From NCBI GenBank assembly GCA_017964745.1, contig JAGCRJ010000347.1:1-6847 (forward strand): 6,847 bases of DNA. Reading direction: 5' to 3'. Both the position numbers and the translations under genes were made by a program. This stretch comes from Lachnospiraceae bacterium. Lineage in GTDB: Bacteria; Bacillota; Clostridia; Lachnospirales; Lachnospiraceae. Positions within the stretch are counted from its first letter, which is position 1. Each line of letters starts with the position of its first letter. Below, piece after piece: positions 1-5,921 of this stretch. Below the pieces are notes generated by a model that worked only from the letters and a program-made list of their open reading frames with translations, made no database searches and was not told where the DNA came from.

Positions 1-669
1 CACATCACGCCTGGAACTGATCGTTACAGGCACCGCCGATATCACCGCATTATCGGGATCCGGTAAATTTACGGTTCCGAAATTATCCTCTATTATCCGT
101 ACTCCGGCGATGATCGTGGGTATGAGAAGAAGGGTTGCACCTATGCTTAGGATGCTTACTTTCTTCTTATACAAAAGGAAGCCGATAATGTATGCGATAC
201 AGCTCCACCCGCCTGCTATGAAAACTGCTGATATGAATACCATCTCGTAAATTGTTGAAGCAAAATCGGAACCGGATTGCTCACTTGAGACGTAGAGCTT
301 ATAGTCTCTGCGAAGGTAGGCCTGAGTCAGGATCCTTTTCCCGCTCTCCGGATCGACATTATCTTCGTTCAGTTCATCATATTCCGCGAAGATTGCTTCA
401 CACCTTGCATCGTTATCGTTAAATCCTTTTGCGATCCAGTCTCTGTTATGAGCAGCAAAGACATAGGCAAGAACAACCACTATCAAGGTGATCGGCGCCC
501 GCTTTATAATGCGGATGACGATGCTTCCGCCGCTGTTTTCGGGAAAGAGCGGATTGTCGGGCGATTTTTTGAATGACTTGCCAAGCACTCTGGATATGAT
601 CAGATAGGCGAGGATAGGTACGAAGACAACCAAAATGAGTATGAGGTTTTCTCTGAGTTCTTCCGGCAT
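1..669 (-). CDS. Multi-pass membrane protein of unknown function, C-terminus cut by window edge
   Basis: An open frame of 223 codons starts at ATG 667-669 and runs off the left edge without a stop. The start is well supported: GGGAGG (677-682) lies 7 bases upstream. The protein has four hydrophobic segments, at about residues 8-26, 59-73, 142-167 and 171-190. A basic stretch (K31-K35, R53-K57) lies between helices 1 and 2. Between helices 2 and 3 is a polar, acidic domain of about 65 residues (about 75-140, with runs such as ELNEDNVDPESGK). The segment after helix 4 is polar and probably forms another soluble part. I do not recognise the family. By the positive-inside rule the basic 31-57 loop would be cytoplasmic and the acidic 75-140 domain outside. 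The gene has its own candidate promoter and is separated from the glycosyltransferase gene by 220 bases, so it may be an independent unit. That it is a real gene is very likely; its function is unknown. Confidence 0.8.
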   Translation of the reverse strand, partial: MPEELRENLILILVVFVPILAYLIISRVLGKSFKKSPDNPLFPENSGGSIVIRIIKRAPITLIVVVLAYVFAAHNRDWIAKGFNDNDARCEAIFAEYDELNEDNVDPESGKRILTQAYLRRDYKLYVSSEQSGSDFASTIYEMVFISAVFIAGGWSCIAYIIGFLLYKKKVSILSIGATLLLIPTIIAGVRIIEDNFGTVNLPDPDNAVISAVPVTISSRRDV

Positions 670-698
670 TTGTATTCCTCCCAATAATTTACTCCGGC

Positions 699-727
699 TT
701 TATAGCCACTAACCCCCCTATTGTTAC
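699..727 (-). promoter_or_regulatory. Candidate sigma-70/SigA promoter for the membrane protein gene
   Basis: Read on the minus strand, GTAACA (722-727, four of six matches to the -35 consensus) is followed after 17 bases by TATAAA (699-704, five of six matches to the -10 consensus). The spacer contains a run of six G. Transcription would begin near 692, leaving a leader of about 25 bases that carries the GGGAGG ribosome binding site before ATG 669. Spacing is ideal, but the -35 is only moderate, so this is a prediction. Confidence 0.4.
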
Positions 728-751
728 GATCATCTGAATCTGTTAATGGAA

Positions 752-864
752 TTACGGACTATATTCCAGATCAACATCAACATCTGCCTCATCTATATGA
801 TACAGATCCGTGACAAGTTCCTTCGCATATGATTTGAGCAGATCATTCTCATAACTATCCTCCT
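752..864 (-). pseudogene. Possible 33-codon small protein gene broken by a single-base frameshift
   Basis: AGGAGG (859-864) stands 6 bases before ATG 850-852, an excellent translation start. That frame reads only 19 codons to a TAG at 793-795 and looks unlike a protein. The frame one base earlier, however, stays open to TAA 752-754. It reads ENDLLKSYAKELVTDLY and then an acidic tail ending DVDVDLEYSP, a composition typical of a real small protein. That frame has no start codon of its own after an upstream in-frame TAA. Adding one G after the ATG (ATGGAGAAT instead of ATGAGAAT) would join start and body into a 33-residue protein beginning MENDLLK. The site is therefore either a recently broken gene, a base-calling error, or a chance frame beside a chance ribosome binding site. 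It follows the glycosyltransferase stop (890) by 37 bases. No family is recognised. Confidence 0.4.
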
Positions 865-889
865 GATCGCTACATTATATAACCGGCAT

Positions 890-1996
890 TCATACCGTTA
901 TATCCTTTGATTCAAGAAACTCGCGGATCCTTTCATGCCGCTCACGGACGGACGCATGCGTCTTATCCGGGATCCAGCTTCCGTTATGATGATGCACTGT
1001 GTAGCTGAGTTCCGTATTGTAGACAATTCCGGTATCAAAGCTTTTTCCGGTCAGCACTTCGAACGGATATACAGTTATGTCCTCTACGAACTGGAAACCG
1101 CCATTTTTCTTAAGGCCATGCTTTTCTATGACCTCGGTGTAACGTACGGGACAGGTGGAATTATCCCAGGTTCCGTCAGGCTTCAGATACGGTCTTTTTT
1201 CGTAGCTCTCACATATCTCCTCAATGACGGGATGTCCCGGCCCGGCACCCATTCCGGAACCGCATTCTATCCTGTCTTCCGACTCGAAGCTCATGTATGC
1301 GTCATTGTACAGCAGATCATCGATGGGGCGGAGCATCTCCACATCCAGATCCATGTAAATGCCTCCGTATCTGCGAAGCAGATCAACCCTTGCATAGTCC
1401 GATGCAAAAGCCCAGTTTTTGTGTTCCACAGCCTGTTCGAAAAACAGACAGCGGCCGGGCTTGTACGTATCAAGGCTCCAGATCCTTATCTCCAGATCCG
1501 GCGAATATTTTCTCCAGGAATCAAGGCATCTTTGATACAGCTCCGGCATCGGGTTATCCGAAAACCATATGCCATGAATGATCCCGGGGATCTTCTTACA
1601 GTCATTCTTACGGAAACCCGCCGGCGGCTTCGGAGCGGACAAAAGCATCATATCCTCATACAGAAGCTCCGGATAAACCGAGGGCACGGCTTCAAAGCCT
1701 GACAGGATGCGATCGGAGTTAAGCCCGGCAAGTACCTCTTCGTAACCGCTGACGGCAATAAGGATCACGGAGTTTTCGCGGTTCATCTTCGCCAGTTCTT
1801 CCCTGCCGAACCTGTGATGCTTCCGGCCGCCCGCCTCAATATCCCCGGTACCCGAAACGTCCGCAAACCCGGCAAGATTATCGATAAGAGTACTTTTACA
1901 TAAAAACGGATATGTGATGTTGCGGAAACGCTTACCGCTTCCCCAGCAGATGATATCCTTCGTTTTCAGTTCAGCAAAATATTCTTCGATCGTCAT
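890..1996 (-). CDS. Two-domain glycosyltransferase, GT32-type with DXD motif
   Basis: This 368-residue protein probably transfers a sugar from a nucleotide-sugar donor to a glycan or other acceptor in the cytoplasm. The catalytic part (about residues 136-345) has the hallmarks of the GT32 / DXD sugar-binding family: IPGIIHGIWF (136-145), the ASDYARVDLLRRYGGIYMD segment (198-216) leading into the metal-binding D216-L-D218, and the C-terminal HHHNGSW (335-341). Residues 1-125 form a separate small Rossmann-like domain with a glycine-rich IICWGSGK (15-22) and VILIAVSGYEEV (77-88). This resembles the nucleotide-binding-like domain that precedes some glycosyltransferases and FkbM-type methyltransferases. 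There is no signal peptide or membrane helix. The start ATG overlaps the stop of the upstream acetyltransferase gene (TAATG) and has only a weak ribosome binding site, which points to translational coupling. The fold call is confident; donor and acceptor are unknown. No other polysaccharide gene is seen nearby. Confidence 0.88.
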   Translation of the reverse strand: MTIEEYFAELKTKDIICWGSGKRFRNITYPFLCKSTLIDNLAGFADVSGTGDIEAGGRKHHRFGREELAKMNRENSVILIAVSGYEEVLAGLNSDRILSGFEAVPSVYPELLYEDMMLLSAPKPPAGFRKNDCKKIPGIIHGIWFSDNPMPELYQRCLDSWRKYSPDLEIRIWSLDTYKPGRCLFFEQAVEHKNWAFASDYARVDLLRRYGGIYMDLDVEMLRPIDDLLYNDAYMSFESEDRIECGSGMGAGPGHPVIEEICESYEKRPYLKPDGTWDNSTCPVRYTEVIEKHGLKKNGGFQFVEDITVYPFEVLTGKSFDTGIVYNTELSYTVHHHNGSWIPDKTHASVRERHERIREFLESKDITV

Positions 1997-2472
1997 TACA
2001 ATGTCTTCAAAAAGAAGCGGTTCATCGTACTGTGTCCGACTTCTGCGGGACGCTTAATTTCTTTATATCCGCTTTTCTCATACAGGTGGATCGCAGCCTG
2101 CAGGACATCGTGTGTTTCGAGATACGAATATTTATATCCAGCTTCTCTCATCATATTCTCGACATGATCTATCAGTTTATAGCCAAGCCCCGATCCCTTT
2201 GCAGATTCTTTGAGATAAAGCTTCTGGAGCTCTGCCGTATCCTTCATTGCTTCGAACCCGGCAAATCCGATGCCGCCGATCACTTCGCCGTCATCACTCT
2301 CCAGGACAAAGTATTTAGCATCTTCTTTTCCGTAACAGTCGCTGAGATGATCCAGAGCCTCGTCAAAATATGCGGTTCCCGGAATATCAAGTCCGACCGC
2401 CTCGAGATTGTCCCTCACAAGTGCGGCAACCGCAGCATTATCCGCTTCCGTTATTTCCCTGATATGTGACAC
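1996..2472 (-). CDS. GNAT family N-acetyltransferase (first of two in window), GTG start
   Basis: This 158-residue enzyme is predicted to transfer acetyl from acetyl-CoA to an amine of an unknown small molecule or protein. It opens IREITEADNAAVAALVRD (residues 4-21), the usual first strand and helix of GNAT proteins. Motif A is at about 81-102, with the pyrophosphate-binding loop KGSGLG (92-97). Motif B is AAIHLYEKSGYKEI (126-139). The C-terminal HSTMNRFF (147-154) recalls YjgM-like GNATs. The frame is open for 20 more codons upstream to GTG 2530-2532, but that extension lacks GNAT character and overlaps the preceding gene. GTG 2470-2472 is preferred because GGAGG (2479-2483) sits 6 bases before it and the protein then begins exactly where the family does. 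The gene lies 56 bases after the small peptide gene, and its stop overlaps the glycosyltransferase start by one base. Confidence 0.88.
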   Translation of the reverse strand: MSHIREITEADNAAVAALVRDNLEAVGLDIPGTAYFDEALDHLSDCYGKEDAKYFVLESDDGEVIGGIGFAGFEAMKDTAELQKLYLKESAKGSGLGYKLIDHVENMMREAGYKYSYLETHDVLQAAIHLYEKSGYKEIKRPAEVGHSTMNRFFLKTL

Positions 2473-2478
2473 TTTCTT

Positions 2479-2483
2479 CCTCC
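2479..2483 (-). promoter_or_regulatory. Ribosome binding site that decides the GNAT start
   Basis: GGAGG on the minus strand, followed by AAGAAA and then GTG 2470-2472. This strong site selects the internal GTG over the upstream GTG at 2530-2532. Confidence 0.75.
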
Positions 2484-2528
2484 GATACCACCGCTCACCG
2501 GTCATCACTGTCTGCCGGATTGAAGCAC

Positions 2529-2729
2529 TCACTCATCATCAACGTCTATCGCATCGCAGTTTCCCACTGTCCCGGTAGCCCACGGACTTCCCACATCGCA
2601 TCTCCCGTGATGGTATGCTTCCTTCTTCTGACCTTCTCCGAGCTCCTCACTGAAGCCCACTTTCAGCCTGCTTACACCGCCGTTCATTTTTCCGTCGATC
2701 ATATTTATAAGATCATCTATCTCACTCAT
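2529..2729 (-). CDS. Small acidic two-cysteine protein of unknown function
   Basis: This is a 66-residue open frame with GAGG 7 bases before ATG 2727-2729. It sits in line with the neighbouring genes and fills the space between the thioesterase and the acetyltransferase. Residues 1-36 look like an amphipathic, charged N-terminal part (MSEIDDLINMIDGKM at 1-15, then GVSRLKVGFSEELGEGQKK). Residues 39-50 read YHHGRCDVGSPW, a dense motif of His, Arg, Cys, Gly and Trp, followed by GNCDAIDVDDE at the end. The two Cys (C44, C58) are 14 positions apart and could form a disulfide or, with H40/H41, bind metal; this is inference. No signal peptide or membrane helix is visible. I do not recognise a named family. 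The N-terminal helix followed by a Cys/Gly-rich C-terminus is also the layout of some modified-peptide precursors, but no maturation enzyme is next to it. A weak TTGTCT / TATACG pair (2774-2803, spacing 18) could give it its own promoter. Confidence 0.7.
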   Translation of the reverse strand: MSEIDDLINMIDGKMNGGVSRLKVGFSEELGEGQKKEAYHHGRCDVGSPWATGTVGNCDAIDVDDE

Positions 2730-2795
2730 TTTGTATCCTCACTGTTTTCTTTTCGGGCCTGAACCTGTCTGCACGTATACTGATATCCCGGATCA

Positions 2796-3197
2796 TCAGA
2801 CAAGTCCTGATAAAGTTTCAAAAAGCTCCGGAAAATCCTGCTTTACTTTTGCAGGTCTTCCCTCCCTGTCCAGAAAAGCGTGTGCCGACTTCGCGGTGCA
2901 GACGACCTCGCCCTTATCATTCTTCATTTCATAAGAAAGGAATAACTTGACCCCTCTGAATTCACTTACGGAAACCTCGATGGATATCTCATCCGAAAAG
3001 GTCGTTGTTTTCCTGTAATCACATGTCACGTTCAGCACGGGAGAAACAAGTCCCATCTCTTCAAGCCTTGAATATTCCCATCCGATGTCTGCAAGAAAAG
3101 CGATCCTTGCCTCCTCCATCCATCTGATGTAATTGGAGTGATGGGTTATTCCCATCTTGTCTGTTTCGTAATATTGAACCCTGTGAATGTATGCCAT
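2796..3197 (-). CDS. Acyl-CoA thioesterase, YbgC/4HBT hotdog-fold family
   Basis: This 133-residue protein is predicted to hydrolyse acyl-CoA thioesters to free acid and CoA in the cytoplasm, releasing CoA or clearing unwanted acyl groups. The N-terminus carries the 4-hydroxybenzoyl-CoA thioesterase signature: YYETDKMGITHHSNYIRWME (residues 9-28), with catalytic-type D13, then G16, H20, Y23 and E28. The rest alternates strands as in a single hotdog domain, and the length is normal for YbgC-like enzymes (about 130-140). It has no membrane or signal segment, so it would form the usual homotetramer in the cytosol. Its ATG (3195-3197) is preceded by GAAGGG. The gene begins 46 bases after the HAD phosphatase stop and ends 66 bases before the small peptide gene. 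Acyl chain preference cannot be read from the sequence. A 1,4-dihydroxy-2-naphthoyl-CoA thioesterase (menaquinone) role is possible but unsupported by any menaquinone gene here. Confidence 0.9.
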   Translation of the reverse strand: MAYIHRVQYYETDKMGITHHSNYIRWMEEARIAFLADIGWEYSRLEEMGLVSPVLNVTCDYRKTTTFSDEISIEVSVSEFRGVKLFLSYEMKNDKGEVVCTAKSAHAFLDREGRPAKVKQDFPELFETLSGLV

Positions 3198-3243
3198 TAT
3201 TTTTCCCTTCAGTGATATAAGTACCTTACCCGCAGGCGAAACA

Positions 3244-4059
3244 TCATATTGCGGAGCGTATCAGTTCCGCAAGTCCGTCGCGGTTATTGTCGGTCTTCGT
3301 GATGACATCCGCATGTGCCTTGACTTCATCCGAAGCATTGATCATCGCTATGCCGCAGCCCGCGGCTTCTATCATGGAGATATCATTCATCTCATCGCCC
3401 GCCGCATATGTATTGGATATCGGCACATCAAGATATTCGGCCAGCCTCTTTACGGCAGATCCCTTTCCGGATTCTTTCATGTAAATTTCCAGATAGTACG
3501 GATTGGAATAGCAGGTGGTAAATACATCCCCGTATTTTTCATCCACAGCCTGCTTGAAACGTTCAAGTTTATCGGCATCGTGCAGTTCGATGGCTATGAC
3601 TTTGCATGGATCCTCGGTCAGATTACCCGCGATATCCTGCGTGACCACAAGAGGTCTTTGGATGATGCGGTTGTAATACTTCATCTCTTCGCCTTCATCA
3701 GGAGTTATCATATGATCCGATGCGTATGTGTGACAATGTATACTGTGTTCCGAGGCCAGCTCAAAGAGTCCCGGTATATATTTGAGAGGAATACCGATAC
3801 GTGAGATGACTTTCTTCGTATCGCATTCATAGATTATTCCGCCGTTAAAGCATATAAGATAGGTTCCGGGAAAATCGAGTCCGAGCTTTCCGCTCACATC
3901 GATCACATTGTCGAGGCCCCGTCCCGTACATACGGCAACATGATTTCCGTCCAGTACATATTCCAAAAGTGCGGTCCTTGTCGCGTCGGAGATTGTCTTA
4001 TCATCGGTAAGAAGAGTTCCGTCCAGGTCAAAGAAAAAAATCGTTTTAAAATCGTTCAT
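3244..4059 (-). CDS. HAD-superfamily hydrolase, Cof type (phosphatase)
   Basis: This 271-residue enzyme is predicted to be a Mg-dependent phosphatase acting on small phosphorylated metabolites such as sugar phosphates or nucleotide/cofactor derivatives. All four HAD motifs are present: FFDLDGTLL (9-17) with nucleophile D11 and acid/base D13; VAVCTGRG (41-48) with T45; SGKGSAVK (197-204) with K199; and GDEMNDISMI (221-230) with D222 and D226. FNGG (71-74) and the long insert between motifs II and III (about 80-190) fit the C2-type cap of Cof/YbiV-like proteins, and the length is typical (about 265-280). The start ATG lies 5 bases after the stop of the upstream acetyltransferase, with GAGGA inside that gene's end, so the two are probably co-translated. 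The substrate cannot be assigned from sequence alone; this subfamily is often promiscuous. Confidence 0.93.
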   Translation of the reverse strand: MNDFKTIFFFDLDGTLLTDDKTISDATRTALLEYVLDGNHVAVCTGRGLDNVIDVSGKLGLDFPGTYLICFNGGIIYECDTKKVISRIGIPLKYIPGLFELASEHSIHCHTYASDHMITPDEGEEMKYYNRIIQRPLVVTQDIAGNLTEDPCKVIAIELHDADKLERFKQAVDEKYGDVFTTCYSNPYYLEIYMKESGKGSAVKRLAEYLDVPISNTYAAGDEMNDISMIEAAGCGIAMINASDEVKAHADVITKTDNNRDGLAELIRSAI

Positions 4060-4064
4060 CGGTA

Positions 4065-4514
4065 TCAGTCCTCTATCATTACCCTTTCCATGATGTCGTA
4101 GGGAAGCCTGTCATATCCGCACTTTTTATATGTCTCTATGGCCCGCTCGTTCTCAGGCTCCACCTCAAGCTTGAACCGCACAATATCCGGATAGAGTCCC
4201 GGAAGCTCTTCAAAAAATTTTTTCGAGATCCCGCGTCTTCTGAATTCTTCCTTTATATAGAGATCCTCGATCCAGGCACATATCCCCCCGTACTCGGTGG
4301 TAAAGCTTTTGGATACCATGGAGTATCCGGCTATATTTCCTTCTTCGATAAATACATACCCGTCGAGGTAGGGACAGTCTCCGATGCATGCCTCTATATC
4401 ATTCCTGAGCACATTATCGGATGAGGTATGGAGAACTGCGGGAGAATCGTAGAAGACTCTCATCATCTTCAGCACTTCTTCGTAATGATCACCTGTCATC
4501 TTTTCTATAAGCAT
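4065..4514 (-). CDS. GNAT family N-acetyltransferase (second of two in window)
   Basis: This 149-residue predicted acetyl-CoA-dependent N-acetyltransferase has an unknown acceptor. Motif A, WIEDLYIKEEFRRRGISKKF (81-100), holds the R-R-R-G-I-S phosphate-binding loop. Motif B is EPENERAIETYKKCGYDRL (119-137), with the N/A/Y/G pattern of the family. The N-terminal MLIEKMTGDHYEEVLKMM is the usual GNAT start. It is not closely similar to the other GNAT in the window: motifs and C-termini differ, so they are not a recent duplication. The ATG (4512-4514) follows AGGAG (4522-4526) with 7 bases between. That AGGAG is buried in the 3' arm of a perfect hairpin, so translation could be structurally limited (see the hairpin entry). 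The gene appears to head the run of co-directional genes extending down to 890, with the phosphatase 5 bases downstream. Confidence 0.92.
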   Translation of the reverse strand: MLIEKMTGDHYEEVLKMMRVFYDSPAVLHTSSDNVLRNDIEACIGDCPYLDGYVFIEEGNIAGYSMVSKSFTTEYGGICAWIEDLYIKEEFRRRGISKKFFEELPGLYPDIVRFKLEVEPENERAIETYKKCGYDRLPYDIMERVMIED

Positions 4515-4580
4515 AAAAAATCTCCTGTGGTATCCGGGTAAGTTAATCCTCCAAACACTTATCCTATAATACCACAGGAG
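4515..4580 (-). terminator. Hairpin with U-tract: serpin terminator that also sequesters the GNAT ribosome binding site
   Basis: On the minus strand CTCCTGTGGTAT (4569-4580) pairs perfectly over 12 bp with ATACCACAGGAG (4522-4533). The stem is followed by A and six T (4515-4520) and then directly by the ATG of the GNAT gene. This has the form of a rho-independent terminator 15 bases after the serpin stop. The 3' arm contains AGGAG, the only good Shine-Dalgarno for the GNAT start. The 35-base loop can itself fold (TAAGT with ACTTA, plus GG with CC), leaving a second GGAGG (4548-4552) in a 13-base apical loop. The long loop is unusual for a simple terminator. Confidence 0.75.
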
Positions 4581-4595
4581 CAGGACTAAAAACTA

Positions 4596-5921
4596 TTAAA
4601 GAGAGCTTACGGTTCCGAGGAAGACGGGAAGTCCGGTCTCGTTGTCAACAACCGCATAAACGAAAGGTCTGTCAAGAGTGATGATCATGGGAGGCACGAA
4701 ATCAGGCTCAACACCTGCGCAATCCAGTGTGATCGATGTAACGGCCGCTGCCCTGGTTCCCTCCCTGTTTACTTCGATAAATGTTTTGTGAAGAACCGCA
4801 CCGATATAAACAGGATACTCCCGATCGCCGGAAGCTGCTATAAGTCCGGTAAAATCGGCATTATCGGGGTCAAAAGGAGTCTCCATTCCCATTGACTTAA
4901 GAAGTTCCGCCATCTCGATCTCATATTCGTTCTTAAACTCGGGGAACTTTACGATTATATCGGATTCGTAACCCTTTGCATTTCTGAAAGCTTCGGCAAA
5001 ATCGGCTCCGCTGTCTGCAAGTGATGCGATATAGTCTTCAACCGAAGTTCCTTCCTCGGGAAGAATGCCTACGAATGAATAATCGCCTCCCTTATACGGA
5101 CGGACGAAACCTATACCGTTTCCGAGCTCCATATATCTGCTTTCTGTGCTGCAGAGCATGTTGACATTTGATGTAGTTCCGTCATAATTATGAAATTCAT
5201 AATCTTCCCATATATCAGTATCTTCATACTCGTTCATCCACTCGCCTTCAAATGCCACCGCATTGATCAGGTACATATATGTTTCGGGATCGATGGCGTC
5301 AATTATTTCCTTTATCATGCCGTAGGTCTGTTCATCAGCCCATGCGTTGATATCCTCGACGGTCTTCTCGTCAAATGCCGCCTTCCAGATATCGGCATTA
5401 TAGTAGCTTCTGGCAGCCTGAGCGAACTCGGGAACTATCTCAAACCTTCCGTCATCCCTGAGCCATACCGAATTGGCTACATTCCACCTGACATCCTCCG
5501 AACTTTCAAAACGCTCAGCCAATGAATACATCATCGGATTCATCTGTTCTACTGCCAGGCCTCCTCCGATAACATTCTCGATATCGGATAAAGTCGCACC
5601 GGATGCACCGTTTTCAAGCATTCCGAATGCCATCATCATGGATGTGGGAGAGATCATGATATTTCTTCCCTCTCCCTCCGACTCCATGATCTCACTCAAA
5701 AGATTCATTGATGAAGCTGAAAGGGACTGTACCCACTCATCTTCGATATCACCGTTTTCCACATTTATTACAAGGGGTTCTACAGTCTCGGCGACATTTG
5801 TTGATGAATATTCCCTGGATCTTGAACCTCCCGATCCGTTACCCGTATTTCCGGTCGAACCCGTGCCGCATCCGGCAATCATCATAAGCGCGAGTAAACC
5901 CGCTACGATTCTTTTCTTCAT
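4596..5921 (-). CDS. Secreted lipoprotein serpin (serine/cysteine protease inhibitor)
   Basis: This 441-residue serpin would be anchored on the outer face of the membrane, where it could trap host or competitor proteases by the suicide-substrate mechanism. The N-terminus is a lipoprotein signal: KKR, a hydrophobic stretch, then the lipobox I-A-G-C with lipidated C18. A Gly/Ser/Thr/Asn linker follows (about 19-33). Serpin landmarks appear in order: ISPTSMMMAFGMLENGASGA (90-109), NAVAFEGEW (220-228), the hinge EGTRAAAVT (387-395), the variable reactive loop (396-417) and RPFVYAVVD (418-426), ending FLGTVSSL. The core has normal length. The hinge is mostly of inhibitory type, but has R386 where Glu is usual (P17) and V394 at P9. 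ATG 5919-5921 is chosen because GTGAGGA lies just upstream and the signal peptide then begins MKKR; an in-frame ATG at 5940-5942 has no ribosome binding site. It stands alone between two terminators. I could not find a convincing promoter in the 184-base gap upstream. Confidence 0.93.
   Translation of the reverse strand: MKKRIVAGLLALMMIAGCGTGSTGNTGNGSGGSRSREYSSTNVAETVEPLVINVENGDIEDEWVQSLSASSMNLLSEIMESEGEGRNIMISPTSMMMAFGMLENGASGATLSDIENVIGGGLAVEQMNPMMYSLAERFESSEDVRWNVANSVWLRDDGRFEIVPEFAQAARSYYNADIWKAAFDEKTVEDINAWADEQTYGMIKEIIDAIDPETYMYLINAVAFEGEWMNEYEDTDIWEDYEFHNYDGTTSNVNMLCSTESRYMELGNGIGFVRPYKGGDYSFVGILPEEGTSVEDYIASLADSGADFAEAFRNAKGYESDIIVKFPEFKNEYEIEMAELLKSMGMETPFDPDNADFTGLIAASGDREYPVYIGAVLHKTFIEVNREGTRAAAVTSITLDCAGVEPDFVPPMIITLDRPFVYAVVDNETGLPVFLGTVSSL

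Noticed and set aside
874..879. Perfect TATAAT on the minus strand just after the glycosyltransferase stop
   Set aside because: No acceptable -35 hexamer lies 16-18 bases upstream, and a start from it would fall almost on the AGGAGG at 859-864, leaving almost no leader. It may be chance in AT-rich sequence.
935..1702. 255-codon plus-strand open frame opposite the glycosyltransferase
   Set aside because: It is antisense to a gene with clear GT32 motifs, with no recognisable domain or family signature. It is a shadow frame, like the other plus-strand frames in the window.
2473..2532. Twenty-codon N-terminal extension of the GNAT gene from GTG 2530-2532
   Set aside because: It overlaps the small peptide gene's stop, lacks a good ribosome binding site and adds a basic stretch not seen in GNAT enzymes. 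GTG 2470-2472 has GGAGG at ideal spacing.
2774..2803. TTGTCT / TATACG promoter-like pair before the small peptide gene
   Set aside because: Only four of six matches in each box with an 18-base spacer, and it overlaps the thioesterase stop. Too weak to list as a feature.
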